Assembly (NCBI GenBank): GCA_016930175.1
Contig: JAFGHJ010000045.1
Location: 1-37,402 of the forward strand
From: Caldifarciminota bacterium
GTDB taxonomy: Bacteria > Hydrothermota > UBA3072
Direction: 5' to 3'
DNA length: 37,402 nucleotides
The notes below the pieces were generated by a model. The model was not told the origin of the DNA, did not search any database, and worked only from the letters and a program-made list of their open reading frames with translations. This document shows positions 17,325 through 25,208 of this stretch, piece by piece (position 1 is the stretch's first letter; each line of letters opens with the position of its first letter). The position numbers were made by a program, and so were the translations under genes.

Positions 17325-17353
17325 TTGGTCTGGCGATATTTTAAAGTTATATT
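17325..17353 (+). promoter_or_regulatory. Possible promoter directly upstream of pdxB
   Basis: TTGGTC at 17325-17330 and TATATT at 17348-17353, spacer 17. The transcript would start about 4 bases before the pdxB ATG at 17364, almost leaderless. An alternative -35 (TTGACC at 17281) has a poor -10. Confidence 0.4.
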
Positions 17354-17363
17354 ATTTTGAATT

Positions 17364-18503
17364 ATGAAGATAGTAATCGATGAAAATGTGTTATTTGGTA
17401 AAGAAACATTCTCTTTAATCGGAGAGGTTACTTCTGTCCCGGGTAGATTGATAACCCCCGGGGTGATTAAAGATGACGATATCCTTGTAGTACGCTCTGT
17501 TACTAAAGTAGATGAACAACTATTAGGAAATAGTAATGTTAAATTTGTGGGTTCCGCGACTGCTGGTATAGACCATGTGGATACGGAGTATTTAAAAAGC
17601 AGGGGTATAGGTTTCGCGAGTGCGCCGGGCAGTAACTCGAATTCTGTGGCAGAGTATTTTACCTCAGCGCTTTTACTGCTGGATAGAAAAGGAAAAATTT
17701 CTCTTGATAAATTAAGTCTTGGAATTGTCGGCGTTGGCCATGTTGGCAGTAAAGTCGTAAAAAAAGCGGAAGGTTTGGGCATAGAAGTTTTGCAGAACGA
17801 TCCTCCCCTTAAAAGAGAGACAAAAGATAAAGTTTTTCGTGAGTTGGATGAGTTAATGGATTGTGATGTTATAACCTTACATGTTCCATTGTATCTTACC
17901 GGAGAGGATAAGACCTTGAATTTGTTCGACGAGAAGAGAATAAATAAGATGAAACGGGGCAGTGTTCTTATAAATACTTCCAGAGGGAAAGTTGTGGAAG
18001 AGTTTGCTTTAAAATCCGCTTTGAGAGAAGGCCATTTGTCAGGAGCTATATTGGACGTTTGGTCGGGAGAACCTGATATCGACAGAGAAATGCTCGAATT
18101 GGTTGACATAGGAACTTCTCATATTGCGGGTTACTCGTATGACGGAAAAGTTAAAGGTACGAGGATGGTTTTCGATGATATTTGCGAATTTCTCTCGATA
18201 GATAAGGAATGGAAAGTAAAGCTTCCTCCTCCCGAAGTTCCATATATAGAAGTTGCTTTTAATGAAAATGAAAACTTCGCAGCAATTATGTCCGATGTTG
18301 TTTTCAGGGTGTATGATATTAAAAAGGATGACAATAAACTCAGGAAAATATTAAATCTTGAGGGAAAAGAAAAAAAGGATTTCTTTGATGCCTTGAGGGC
18401 TAATTATCGCGTTAGAAGAGAATTCTTTAATACGCGGCTCAAATTAAGTACAGAAAACGAAAATCTGAAAAATAATTTCAGGGCTCTGGGATTTGATATC
18501 TAG
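17364..18503 (+). CDS. pdxB: Erythronate-4-phosphate dehydrogenase
   Basis: Oxidises 4-phospho-erythronate in the DXP-dependent branch of pyridoxal phosphate synthesis. The 379-residue length and the layout match PdxB. It has KIVIDENV at the start, GSATAGIDHVDTEYL, the NAD-binding GIVGVGHVGSKV (120-131), and catalytic R207 (NTSRGKVV), E236 (WSGEP) and H253 (SHIAGYS). These align one residue off E. coli R208/E237/H254. The C-terminal dimerisation region ends in RREFFNTR and NNFRALGFDI, typical for PdxB rather than other D-2-hydroxyacid dehydrogenases. No Shine-Dalgarno precedes ATG 17364; a promoter-like element is immediately upstream. Confidence 0.95.
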   Translation: MKIVIDENVLFGKETFSLIGEVTSVPGRLITPGVIKDDDILVVRSVTKVDEQLLGNSNVKFVGSATAGIDHVDTEYLKSRGIGFASAPGSNSNSVAEYFTSALLLLDRKGKISLDKLSLGIVGVGHVGSKVVKKAEGLGIEVLQNDPPLKRETKDKVFRELDELMDCDVITLHVPLYLTGEDKTLNLFDEKRINKMKRGSVLINTSRGKVVEEFALKSALREGHLSGAILDVWSGEPDIDREMLELVDIGTSHIAGYSYDGKVKGTRMVFDDICEFLSIDKEWKVKLPPPEVPYIEVAFNENENFAAIMSDVVFRVYDIKKDDNKLRKILNLEGKEKKDFFDALRANYRVRREFFNTRLKLSTENENLKNNFRALGFDI

Positions 18504-18580
18504 GATTGCAGCAGATTTTATTACGGAGAGGATTCCTTAAGTATTTTAATATCTAATTTAAGTCCTTTACTATATTTTTT

Positions 18581-19654
18581 TTACCTTTTCTTATATAAGA
18601 GTAAGACCAAGGAAATCAACACAAGCGTGAATATAAGAATAAGATAGAGTCTTCGCATTAGCATAATTCTTTTCCATTTACTCTCAAGTTCTTTTAGTAA
18701 ATTTCCGAGATCATTACTCATGAAAGATTTTGTTTTTCCTTCAGCATCGATCTTCAGAACCACAAATTGTCGCTCGTCTACGACCCAGAGGTTTCCGTTT
18801 TCATCTGAGGTTATATCGGATATAGCAATTTTTTCTTTTTTTGAAAAGTCTACATTAAGTTTTTCTTCCTTTCCTGCGGAATCGATTTTCCATATATTGG
18901 GTGTGAAGTAATCGGCGATTATGTAATTGTTAGATGTGTCAGTCGTGATTATCCCTGCTAACCCCAATAATTTGCTGTTACGTAGATTTATTGTTTTTAA
19001 ACGTTTCCCCGAAGAGCTTATTGTAGAAATATTGTCCTTTTGTGCGTCAATTACTATGATTTTCCCTTCTTTATCGATTGTTATTTCATCTGGTACCATC
19101 ATAACTCCGATTTTACAAAACCAGAGAAATTTTCCGTCATTACTGAATGCCTGTACGCGAGCATTGTACATATCCAGAACATAAATATTACCAACCTCAT
19201 CAACGCTTATTTTAATAATCGATTTAAATTCTCCTTCTGAACTTCCCTGTTTGCCAAAAGCGGATAAAAGCGCGCCCTCTTTATTGTATAAGTATATTTT
19301 TTTGTTTTTTGAGTCTGCAACGTAAATATTCTCTTTATCGTCTACTGAAAAATCAATATATCCATCGAAAGGACCCTGTCCGTTTTCGGGTTTTCCTATC
19401 CAGAAAAGCTGATTGCCTTCTTTATCAAATTTGAAAATCTGATTTTGTAACTGTAGATATATATTTCCTGAGTTGTCGACTTGTATCTTTTTTGGACCGG
19501 AGTAAGTTTCTTCCTGTTCCAGTGTTTGGTAGTACTTGGATACAAATAAAAAAGCGATAATTAAAAGACCAAAAATAACATAGATTTTCCTTGATTGAGC
19601 TCTATATGCGGCTCTCTGTTTTCTTCTTTCTGTACTGCTTAAAAATCCTTCCAT
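18581..19654 (-). CDS. Membrane-bound NHL-repeat beta-propeller protein
   Basis: 357 residues, flanked by an N-terminal membrane helix (about 24-43) and a C-terminal one (about 333-353) followed by KKR. Between them are about six NHL-type blades with GNIYLQLQNQIFKFDKEG, ENIYVADSKNKKIYLYNKEG, GNIYVLDMYNARVQAFSNDG and GNLWVVDERQFVVLKI. NHL propellers bind proteins or small ligands and are rarely enzymes. GGGGG before ATG 19654 acts as ribosome site. It lies 47 bases behind the BNR-repeat gene on the same strand, so they may be co-transcribed from 21224. Confidence 0.8.
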   Translation of the reverse strand: MEGFLSSTERRKQRAAYRAQSRKIYVIFGLLIIAFLFVSKYYQTLEQEETYSGPKKIQVDNSGNIYLQLQNQIFKFDKEGNQLFWIGKPENGQGPFDGYIDFSVDDKENIYVADSKNKKIYLYNKEGALLSAFGKQGSSEGEFKSIIKISVDEVGNIYVLDMYNARVQAFSNDGKFLWFCKIGVMMVPDEITIDKEGKIIVIDAQKDNISTISSSGKRLKTINLRNSKLLGLAGIITTDTSNNYIIADYFTPNIWKIDSAGKEEKLNVDFSKKEKIAISDITSDENGNLWVVDERQFVVLKIDAEGKTKSFMSNDLGNLLKELESKWKRIMLMRRLYLILIFTLVLISLVLLLYKKR

Positions 19655-19701
19655 GACATAACCCCCTGAAAGATTTCAGTTCTCGCTAATTTCAAGTAAG
19701 G

Positions 19702-21168
19702 CTATTTTAATATCGAGAGTTTTGTTCTGTTGCCATTTTCCTTTTCGACAATGAAGTAAATGCCGCCTTCAACTTCTTTGCCTTCTCCATCTTTTAAATC
19801 CCAGGAATTGGTGTTTAATATTTTTATCACTCTTCCGGTTACATCGTAGACAATAGCTCCTGCCGAACCTACTTCTACGGTACTGCCAGCCGGTACAATC
19901 TTACTGCTGATTTTTTTCTTGATTATATCAGTATTTTCAGAAATACCGCTATACCAGGGAGCGTCAAACCATAGGTTGCCAAGGGAGTCGTTAAATACAA
20001 CCGCTCCTCCGCCTCCGGGTGCCCCTGGGGAATATATAAGTTCCGGGACTGACCTGTTTGCTCCCGTACCTACAGAAGTGGTACCCTGCCAGTTTGTGGG
20101 TTCACCTTCTGAAGACCAGCACCAGAAGTTCTCGAAAGATGGTGCGGATGATGTGAAACAGTAAGTGATATCCATCCACTGGTTAGGCGCAGCCTGATAT
20201 CCTCTTAAATCACAGAGTACCGGCGAATAGCTTTCATCGGCAAGTGTGTCAGGTATACTGTCCCAATCGGCTCCTCCGTTTTGTGAGTATTGATAGAGGA
20301 GGTCATTCCCGCCGCCTGGGTTTTCTTGAGAGAAGAACGCGTAGACTAACTGTCCTGAATCAGGTAATGTAGTAGTAGCTCCTATTCTTGGGTATCGGAT
20401 TTGTCCGGCTTCATTCGTGTTAATTTCCTGAAGATTTATTACATCTACAGGGATTCCTCTGTCCCTCCAGTAGGTGACCTGCAGAGTCTGATTGTCTCCG
20501 CTTTGGAATGTCGATAAATGATATATTGAAGAATCGGATACCGTAATGTCGTGGTCCTGCCATTCGGCTGCTGAGCTTGCACGCAGTAGTCTGCTCCAAT
20601 TTTTTCCTCTATCGGTGGAGCGCAAAATAATAAGAGAATCTCTATCGGGATTAATAGTAAGATATGACATATACAAATAGAAATCATCGAAATCATCTCT
20701 CACGAGTTTAGGAGACCGGATTTCAGGAACTCTTATATTAGGAATTAGCGGAATCCAATCTCTTTCCCAAGTTCCACCCTCTCCCTCGTATATTTTTTCT
20801 AAACCAATTTCATCATCATTGTCACCTTTGACGTAGTAGCTAAAAATAACATATACCGTGTCGCTCCTTGTGACCACGAGATCTATTCCCTTACCCAGGC
20901 ATCCCAGAGCGAAAATTTCGGAGTGCAGTAGGTCCCAGGACAAACCATGGTCGGTCGAACGGAAGAGAAGAAGTCCCCAGCAGTTTTCAGGACCGAAATA
21001 GGTTCCCGAGTCAGGGATGCACGCAACATATATATTACCGTTTGAGTAATTGTAATCTACGGCGAAATCAACATAGCTGCCAAGAGAATCTTCGATAAGT
21101 ATATCCGGAGAGTCCCAGCGAGAGTCCACCCCTTGAGCAATTAAAAGTAAAGAAATCACCAAAATCAT
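19702..21168 (-). CDS. Secreted BNR/Asp-box repeat protein with C-terminal sorting tail
   Basis: 488 residues with a short signal peptide (ends near AQG). Asp-box repeats SxDxGxxW appear as STDHGLSW, STDRGKNW and SQNGGADW, marking a sialidase-like beta-propeller. I do not see the Arg triad and Tyr/Glu set that would prove a sialidase, so a binding or structural role is as likely. The last 75 residues (AIVYDVTGRVIKILN, GGIYFIVEKENG, KLSILK) form a Por/FlgD-like sorting tail, indicating type IX-like export to the surface. AAGGAGG at 21174-21180 supports ATG 21168. Confidence 0.82.
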   Translation of the reverse strand: MILVISLLLIAQGVDSRWDSPDILIEDSLGSYVDFAVDYNYSNGNIYVACIPDSGTYFGPENCWGLLLFRSTDHGLSWDLLHSEIFALGCLGKGIDLVVTRSDTVYVIFSYYVKGDNDDEIGLEKIYEGEGGTWERDWIPLIPNIRVPEIRSPKLVRDDFDDFYLYMSYLTINPDRDSLIILRSTDRGKNWSRLLRASSAAEWQDHDITVSDSSIYHLSTFQSGDNQTLQVTYWRDRGIPVDVINLQEINTNEAGQIRYPRIGATTTLPDSGQLVYAFFSQENPGGGNDLLYQYSQNGGADWDSIPDTLADESYSPVLCDLRGYQAAPNQWMDITYCFTSSAPSFENFWCWSSEGEPTNWQGTTSVGTGANRSVPELIYSPGAPGGGGAVVFNDSLGNLWFDAPWYSGISENTDIIKKKISSKIVPAGSTVEVGSAGAIVYDVTGRVIKILNTNSWDLKDGEGKEVEGGIYFIVEKENGNRTKLSILK

Positions 21169-21195
21169 AAATTCCTCCTTTTCTGTATTTTTTAT

Positions 21196-21224
21196 ATCTT
21201 ACAGAAAGAACCACTCGATGTCAA
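21196..21224 (-). promoter_or_regulatory. Sigma70-like promoter for the BNR/NHL gene pair
   Basis: On the minus strand TTGACA (21224-21219) and TAAGAT (21201-21196), spacer 17, 28 bases before the ATG at 21168. Confidence 0.65.
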
Positions 21225-21328
21225 CACATAAAAAACTTGATTTATTAAGAAAAAAGAATAAATAAAGTAAAAAGGGAAATTGAAAGTATAGGCTGACGGT
21301 GCAATAACAGGCGCCGGCTCTCTGCTCA

Positions 21329-21357
21329 TTGACTTTTTATTATTTCTGCCCTATAGT
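21329..21357 (+). promoter_or_regulatory. Sigma70-like promoter for the CDF transporter
   Basis: TTGACT at 21329-21334 and TATAGT at 21352-21357, spacer 17. Predicted start is about 4 bases before ATG 21368, so the transcript would be almost leaderless. Confidence 0.55.
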
Positions 21358-21367
21358 TATATTATAT

Positions 21368-22258
21368 ATGGAAAATACCCTTTCACAAAATAATATAAAG
21401 AAAATAAAAAAAATAACCTGGATTGGACTTCTTTCAAACATTCTTCTTGCGGTTTTTAAATTTACAGTCGGCATATTAGGGAGAAGCCAGGCGGTAATTG
21501 CCGATGCGGTACATACTTTATCGGACATTAGCACTGACGTTGCGGTATTGTTTGGGGCTAAATTCTGGACTTCTCCGGCGGATGCTGAACATCCGTACGG
21601 ACATTGGCGGATAGAGACGGTGGTGACGGCAATAATAGGTATAGCCTTATTTATTGCCGCAATTGAAATTGCATATAAATCAATTATATCTGTAAAGGAA
21701 GTTCATAAGGCAGGAATTTCATTGATAGCAATTGCCGGTCCCTTGATGTCTGTGGTAGTAAAGGAAGTTTTATATCGCTGGACTAAATCTGTCGGGAAAA
21801 ACGTAAAATCTAAAGCACTTATGGCTAACGCATGGCATCATCGTTCCGACGCGCTTAGTTCTATCTCCGTTTTGTTTGCTGTTCTTCTGGCGGCGATTAA
21901 TCCAAAGCTTATCATAGTAGATCATATAGGTGCTTTTATCGTATCTATATTTATCATAAAAGTTGCCTGGGACATTTTAAAAGAGAGTTTCGGAGAACTT
22001 GTGGATGCGAGTGCTCCTAAAAAAGACCTGAGGAAGATAAAAGAAATAACAATGAAAGTAAAGGGAGTCAAATCGATACATGCTGTTAGGACTAGAAAAT
22101 TAGGACCGGGTCTGCATGTTGACCTTCATGTGTTAGTAGACGGTAAGGTTACGGTAAAGAAAGGTCATGATATTTCGGAAGAAGTAAAAAGGGAACTTAT
22201 AGAAAAAGGGCCAAATATATTTGATGTGGTCGTTCATCTGGAACCTTATGAGGATTAG
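21368..22258 (+). CDS. Cation diffusion facilitator (CDF) metal exporter
   Basis: Exports a divalent metal (zinc, iron, manganese or cobalt) in exchange for protons. The 296-residue protein has the CDF plan of six helices followed by a cytoplasmic ferredoxin-like domain. Metal-site residues are visible as ADAVHTLSDISTD on helix 2 and NAWHHRSDALSS on helix 5, with DAEHPYGHWRIE in between. The C-terminal domain has VKGVKSIHAVRTRKLGPGLH and DLHVLVDG, with VVVHLEP at the end. The H/D sites on helices 2 and 5 suggest zinc or iron rather than manganese. ATG 21368 is chosen because the 13 codons upstream overlap the promoter and lack homology. No Shine-Dalgarno is present. Confidence 0.94.
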   Translation: MENTLSQNNIKKIKKITWIGLLSNILLAVFKFTVGILGRSQAVIADAVHTLSDISTDVAVLFGAKFWTSPADAEHPYGHWRIETVVTAIIGIALFIAAIEIAYKSIISVKEVHKAGISLIAIAGPLMSVVVKEVLYRWTKSVGKNVKSKALMANAWHHRSDALSSISVLFAVLLAAINPKLIIVDHIGAFIVSIFIIKVAWDILKESFGELVDASAPKKDLRKIKEITMKVKGVKSIHAVRTRKLGPGLHVDLHVLVDGKVTVKKGHDISEEVKRELIEKGPNIFDVVVHLEPYED

Positions 22259-22327
22259 ATTATCGAAAACTATTGTTATCCTATTATGGGAAAATATGGT
22301 AGAAAAACTTGAAAAGAGGTAACTAAA

Positions 22328-22714
22328 ATGAAAAATTTGTCAATTATTTTAACGTCGGTATTTTTAATGTTTGGTTGTGTGAATCCGGCTAGCAACCCGG
22401 ACAATCCCGATTTAAGAGTTATTAATGATTTGGAAAATTATAAAATCTCTGAAATAAAGTTTAACAACCAGCTTTTCACCGGGCTCGGTGAATACTTGAT
22501 GCCCGGAGAACAAACCGAATATATGAAGGTAGAAGCCAGTGCACACGTAATGTTGTCTTATCGATGGGAAAATGTTAATAATGCAAGTGATAATGGTGAA
22601 ACCGGCACGATGTTTACCGAAGGAGATTTTGAAGGATTCCAGGAGAAACAAACTTATAATATCGTCATCACTGGCGATAAAAGTCTGCCGACTCTGTACG
22701 TATATCAACTATAA
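22328..22714 (+). CDS. Small lipoprotein of unknown function
   Basis: 128 residues. The signal sequence ends in LMFGC with Cys17, so it is lipid-anchored. The mature part (RVINDLENYKISEIKFNN, LMPGEQTEYMKVEASAHVML, and a last strand TLYVYQL) looks like a small all-beta domain. AGAGG precedes ATG 22328. TTGTTA/TATGGT at 22273-22300 could be a weak promoter. I do not recognise a family. Confidence 0.68.
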   Translation: MKNLSIILTSVFLMFGCVNPASNPDNPDLRVINDLENYKISEIKFNNQLFTGLGEYLMPGEQTEYMKVEASAHVMLSYRWENVNNASDNGETGTMFTEGDFEGFQEKQTYNIVITGDKSLPTLYVYQL

Positions 22715-22800
22715 GTTTACAGATATTCCTTTTGGCTTTATTTCTTGGTTTTACTTTTAGAATGGAGTTTTCTCATCACAATGAAACAAAAACAAAATCC

Positions 22801-22828
22801 TTGACAAAAGCAAAGTACACTTTAGAAT
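22801..22828 (+). promoter_or_regulatory. Sigma70-like promoter for the polysaccharide deacetylase gene
   Basis: Perfect TTGACA at 22801-22806 and TAGAAT at 22823-22828, spacer 16; about 37 bases of leader to ATG 22872. Confidence 0.6.
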
Positions 22829-22871
22829 TAATTTATTCATCCATGTGTTTGTTAAACAATCTGGAGGTTTT

Positions 22872-23612
22872 ATGAGGAATTTGTTTCTAATTTTTTGTTT
22901 TATTATTATACTGTTATCTTGTGGTTCGGACAATGATGCAACCACCGGGCCGGAGGAATCCGACACCACAGAATCAGAATATCCTGAGCCCGACAAGCTG
23001 TGTGCTCTTACTTTCGATGATGGTCCGGATGTGACAAAAACAAATCTTGTTTTGGACAAATTAGAAAACCATGATGTTGTTGCCACATTTTTTGTCGTAG
23101 GTCAGCGTATAAATAATAATACAAGACCTGTTCTGGAACGCGCGGTTTCGATGGGCTGCGAGATTGGCAACCATTCCTATGGATATGAAAGCATGACTTC
23201 GATGGATTCCGCCCAGATCAGTGAATCGGTAGAAAATACTACCGATGCCATTGAAGAGTATGCCGGTGTAAGTCCTAATTTCTTCCGTCCTCCCAATCTT
23301 GCGGTGAATAATACGATGTACGAAGCAATAGATCTGCCTTTTGCGGAAGGTGTTCTTGGATTTGATTGGGCGACGGGTGCTGGTGATACACCGGAAAAAG
23401 TAGCAAACTACGTGCTCAGTGGAATGAGAGATGGTGCCATAATTTTACTGCATGATGTGCAGCCTGATCCTCATCCGACCCCGGAAGCATTGGATACCTT
23501 AATTCCCGCGCTCAAGAATCTGGGCTACGAGTTTGTTACGCTAAGCAACCTCTTCGATAGAAAAGACGTGGACCCTGATGTCGAGTACAAGATGTGGAAG
23601 TATGTAGAATAG
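22872..23612 (+). CDS. CE4 polysaccharide deacetylase lipoprotein
   Basis: Removes acetyl groups from N- or O-acetylated polysaccharides (chitin, peptidoglycan or acetyl-xylan). 246 residues. The lipobox ILLSC gives Cys17, followed by an acidic linker. NodB-homology motifs are LTFDDGP (46-52, base D49 and metal D50), NHSYGYE (100-106), FFRPPN and ILLHDVQ. Motif 2 normally reads H(S/T)xxxH; here it is H101-S-Y-G-Y105, so the second metal His is Tyr. Metal binding may be weakened or altered. GGAGG before ATG 22872 fixes the start; codons upstream to 22845 are not part of the signal peptide. Confidence 0.88.
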   Translation: MRNLFLIFCFIIILLSCGSDNDATTGPEESDTTESEYPEPDKLCALTFDDGPDVTKTNLVLDKLENHDVVATFFVVGQRINNNTRPVLERAVSMGCEIGNHSYGYESMTSMDSAQISESVENTTDAIEEYAGVSPNFFRPPNLAVNNTMYEAIDLPFAEGVLGFDWATGAGDTPEKVANYVLSGMRDGAIILLHDVQPDPHPTPEALDTLIPALKNLGYEFVTLSNLFDRKDVDPDVEYKMWKYVE

Positions 23613-23725
23613 TTACGATGTTTTACTTGTCTTTGGTCTTATAGTTAAGAAGGCGTGAGAGAGGCTTATGGGTTTGAGAAACAAGGTGAATTTAAACGGA
23701 AGAACCGCAGAAATTGGAGGTTATC

Positions 23726-24397
23726 GTGTTTAGAAGTAGAAATAAAAGCGTTATTATCTCATATATTTCTCTTCGTAGATTAATTGGAATCCTCGGCATG
23801 CTTTTACCGTTTATCTGTGTCTTTGGAGGGCTCTTAATTTCAGGTATACCTATTCGTTCATCCATTAGTTCTTACTACCATACAAATATGAGAGATGTTT
23901 TTGTTGGTATATTGATTGGTGTATCTTTGTTTCTTATGACGTATAAAGGATATGAGAGAATTGATAATATTGTTACTGCAATGAGTGGGCTTGCAGCTCT
24001 CGGTGTAGTTATTTTCCCTAGTCGCTATAGCCTTGTTTCAACTGAACCTTTAGGAGTATTTCAAATAAGTCCAGTTATCTCTGATAAGATTCATGCTGTA
24101 TGCTCCGTTATATTTTTTATTCTTCTTGCTATTAACTCGATATTTCTTTTTACCTTAACTAAAAATAAGAATATTCCTAAAACAAGAAACAAGAAGATTC
24201 GTAATTGCATCTATATAAGCTGCGGTATTATTATATTATTATCATTGTTAATATTGCTTATCCGCTCATTAATAGGAGTTGGAGTAGAAAACGATAAAAC
24301 ATTATTGGTCTTCGAGACTATTATGCTTTTGGCATTTGGTACATCATGGTTGGTAAAAGGAAAAACCCTTTTCAAAGATAAACCGGAGAAATTTTAA
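23726..24397 (+). CDS. Multi-pass membrane protein with SISSYYHT motif
   Basis: 223 residues with six membrane segments. The most distinctive block is SISSYYHTNMRDVFVG after the first helix, then FLMTYKGYERIDN and a late LAFGTSWLVKG. This resembles unnamed DUF998-like membrane proteins in which an SIS-YYHT-MRD motif follows helix 1. Function unknown. GTG 23726 is chosen because TGGAGG at 23715-23720 lies 5 bases upstream; a TTG at 23714 overlaps this site. A possible 21-codon ORF (23668-23733) with its own GAGAGG ends inside the start region. Confidence 0.7.
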   Translation: MFRSRNKSVIISYISLRRLIGILGMLLPFICVFGGLLISGIPIRSSISSYYHTNMRDVFVGILIGVSLFLMTYKGYERIDNIVTAMSGLAALGVVIFPSRYSLVSTEPLGVFQISPVISDKIHAVCSVIFFILLAINSIFLFTLTKNKNIPKTRNKKIRNCIYISCGIIILLSLLILLIRSLIGVGVENDKTLLVFETIMLLAFGTSWLVKGKTLFKDKPEKF

Positions 24398-24421
24398 AGA
24401 CGAAGGCGTAACAATCAGATA

Positions 24422-24453
24422 TTGACTAATATAAGTAAAATTTTTGCTATAAC
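24422..24453 (+). promoter_or_regulatory. Possible promoter for the lipoprotein at 24467
   Basis: TTGACT at 24422-24427 and TATAAC at 24448-24453, but the spacer is 20, longer than usual. Confidence 0.3.
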
Positions 24454-24466
24454 AAAGGAGCCAAAA

Positions 24467-25108
24467 ATGAAGAAAAAATATAGCTTTTTAAGTAGCAAAA
24501 GCCAGATTGCATTACTATTGCTGGTCATTTTACTAACCTTCTGTGGCGGTTCTACAGGTCCGGAAATTCCGGGTTGTGAAATATATTACTTCAGCTCAGA
24601 CAATTTCGCCGCGGGAGAAGACTCAACAGGAATGATTGTCATTGTTTTTGAAAACGCGTCCAATGAGGATGAGCAAATTGAAACTGGAATACCGGATGAA
24701 GATACAACCCTTTATGAAGAAAACGGATATAAACTGGAGATAAAATCCACAGGAGAAGTTTATTATACCCGGCCGACAAACGGCGGCTCAAAAACATATG
24801 CGGTCAATCCTTCGGGGATTGTGGCGGAACATGAAAAATCGGGTTCGGAAGATACGTACAAAATTAGATTCATAGACCAGAGCACCGGAGAAATATCCCG
24901 CACAGCCAATATCGAGGAAGGTGAAGGAACCTGGTGGGCGATATTCGGAGACCCCATAAATGAGGCGATACTGGTTCAATTAGCAACAGATTCTTGGGGA
25001 AATGTGACTTATCAGTTCGAATTTGATAATGAGGCTGGAGCCGGTGAAATCTCATTTGAGACAGACCCAAACGGATATATTACTGGAACCACATACACAA
25101 AAACCTGA
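24467..25108 (+). CDS. Beta-rich lipoprotein of unknown function
   Basis: 213 residues. A long hydrophobic stretch (14-26) ends in LLTFCGG with a likely lipid-anchored Cys, although Phe at the -1 site is unusual for a lipobox. The mature part has repeated strand-turn patterns such as GYKLEIKSTGEVYYTRP, YKIRFIDQSTGEISR and VTYQFEFDNEAGAGEISF, suggesting a beta-sandwich or YD-like repeat fold. AAAGGAG before ATG 24467 fixes the start; the 15 codons upstream include promoter-like sequence and are not signal-peptide like. Not recognised. Confidence 0.65.
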   Translation: MKKKYSFLSSKSQIALLLLVILLTFCGGSTGPEIPGCEIYYFSSDNFAAGEDSTGMIVIVFENASNEDEQIETGIPDEDTTLYEENGYKLEIKSTGEVYYTRPTNGGSKTYAVNPSGIVAEHEKSGSEDTYKIRFIDQSTGEISRTANIEEGEGTWWAIFGDPINEAILVQLATDSWGNVTYQFEFDNEAGAGEISFETDPNGYITGTTYTKT

Positions 25109-25208
25109 GAATATTTGCTGAAATAGGAATACAGGAAAAAATTTTAATTACCTGTTTAAGGGATTGTAGCATATTTCGTGTGAGGTTAAACATAGTCTCT
25201 CTTGATAT

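Noticed and set aside
17219-18109. Long minus-strand frame opposite pdxB
   Set aside because: It mirrors the pdxB coding frame, has no motif or ribosome site, and Ser/Thr-rich low-complexity content typical of an antisense shadow.
22757-23086. 109-codon minus-strand frame opposite the deacetylase start
   Set aside because: Overlaps the signal peptide and NodB motifs of the real + strand gene and shows no motif of its own.
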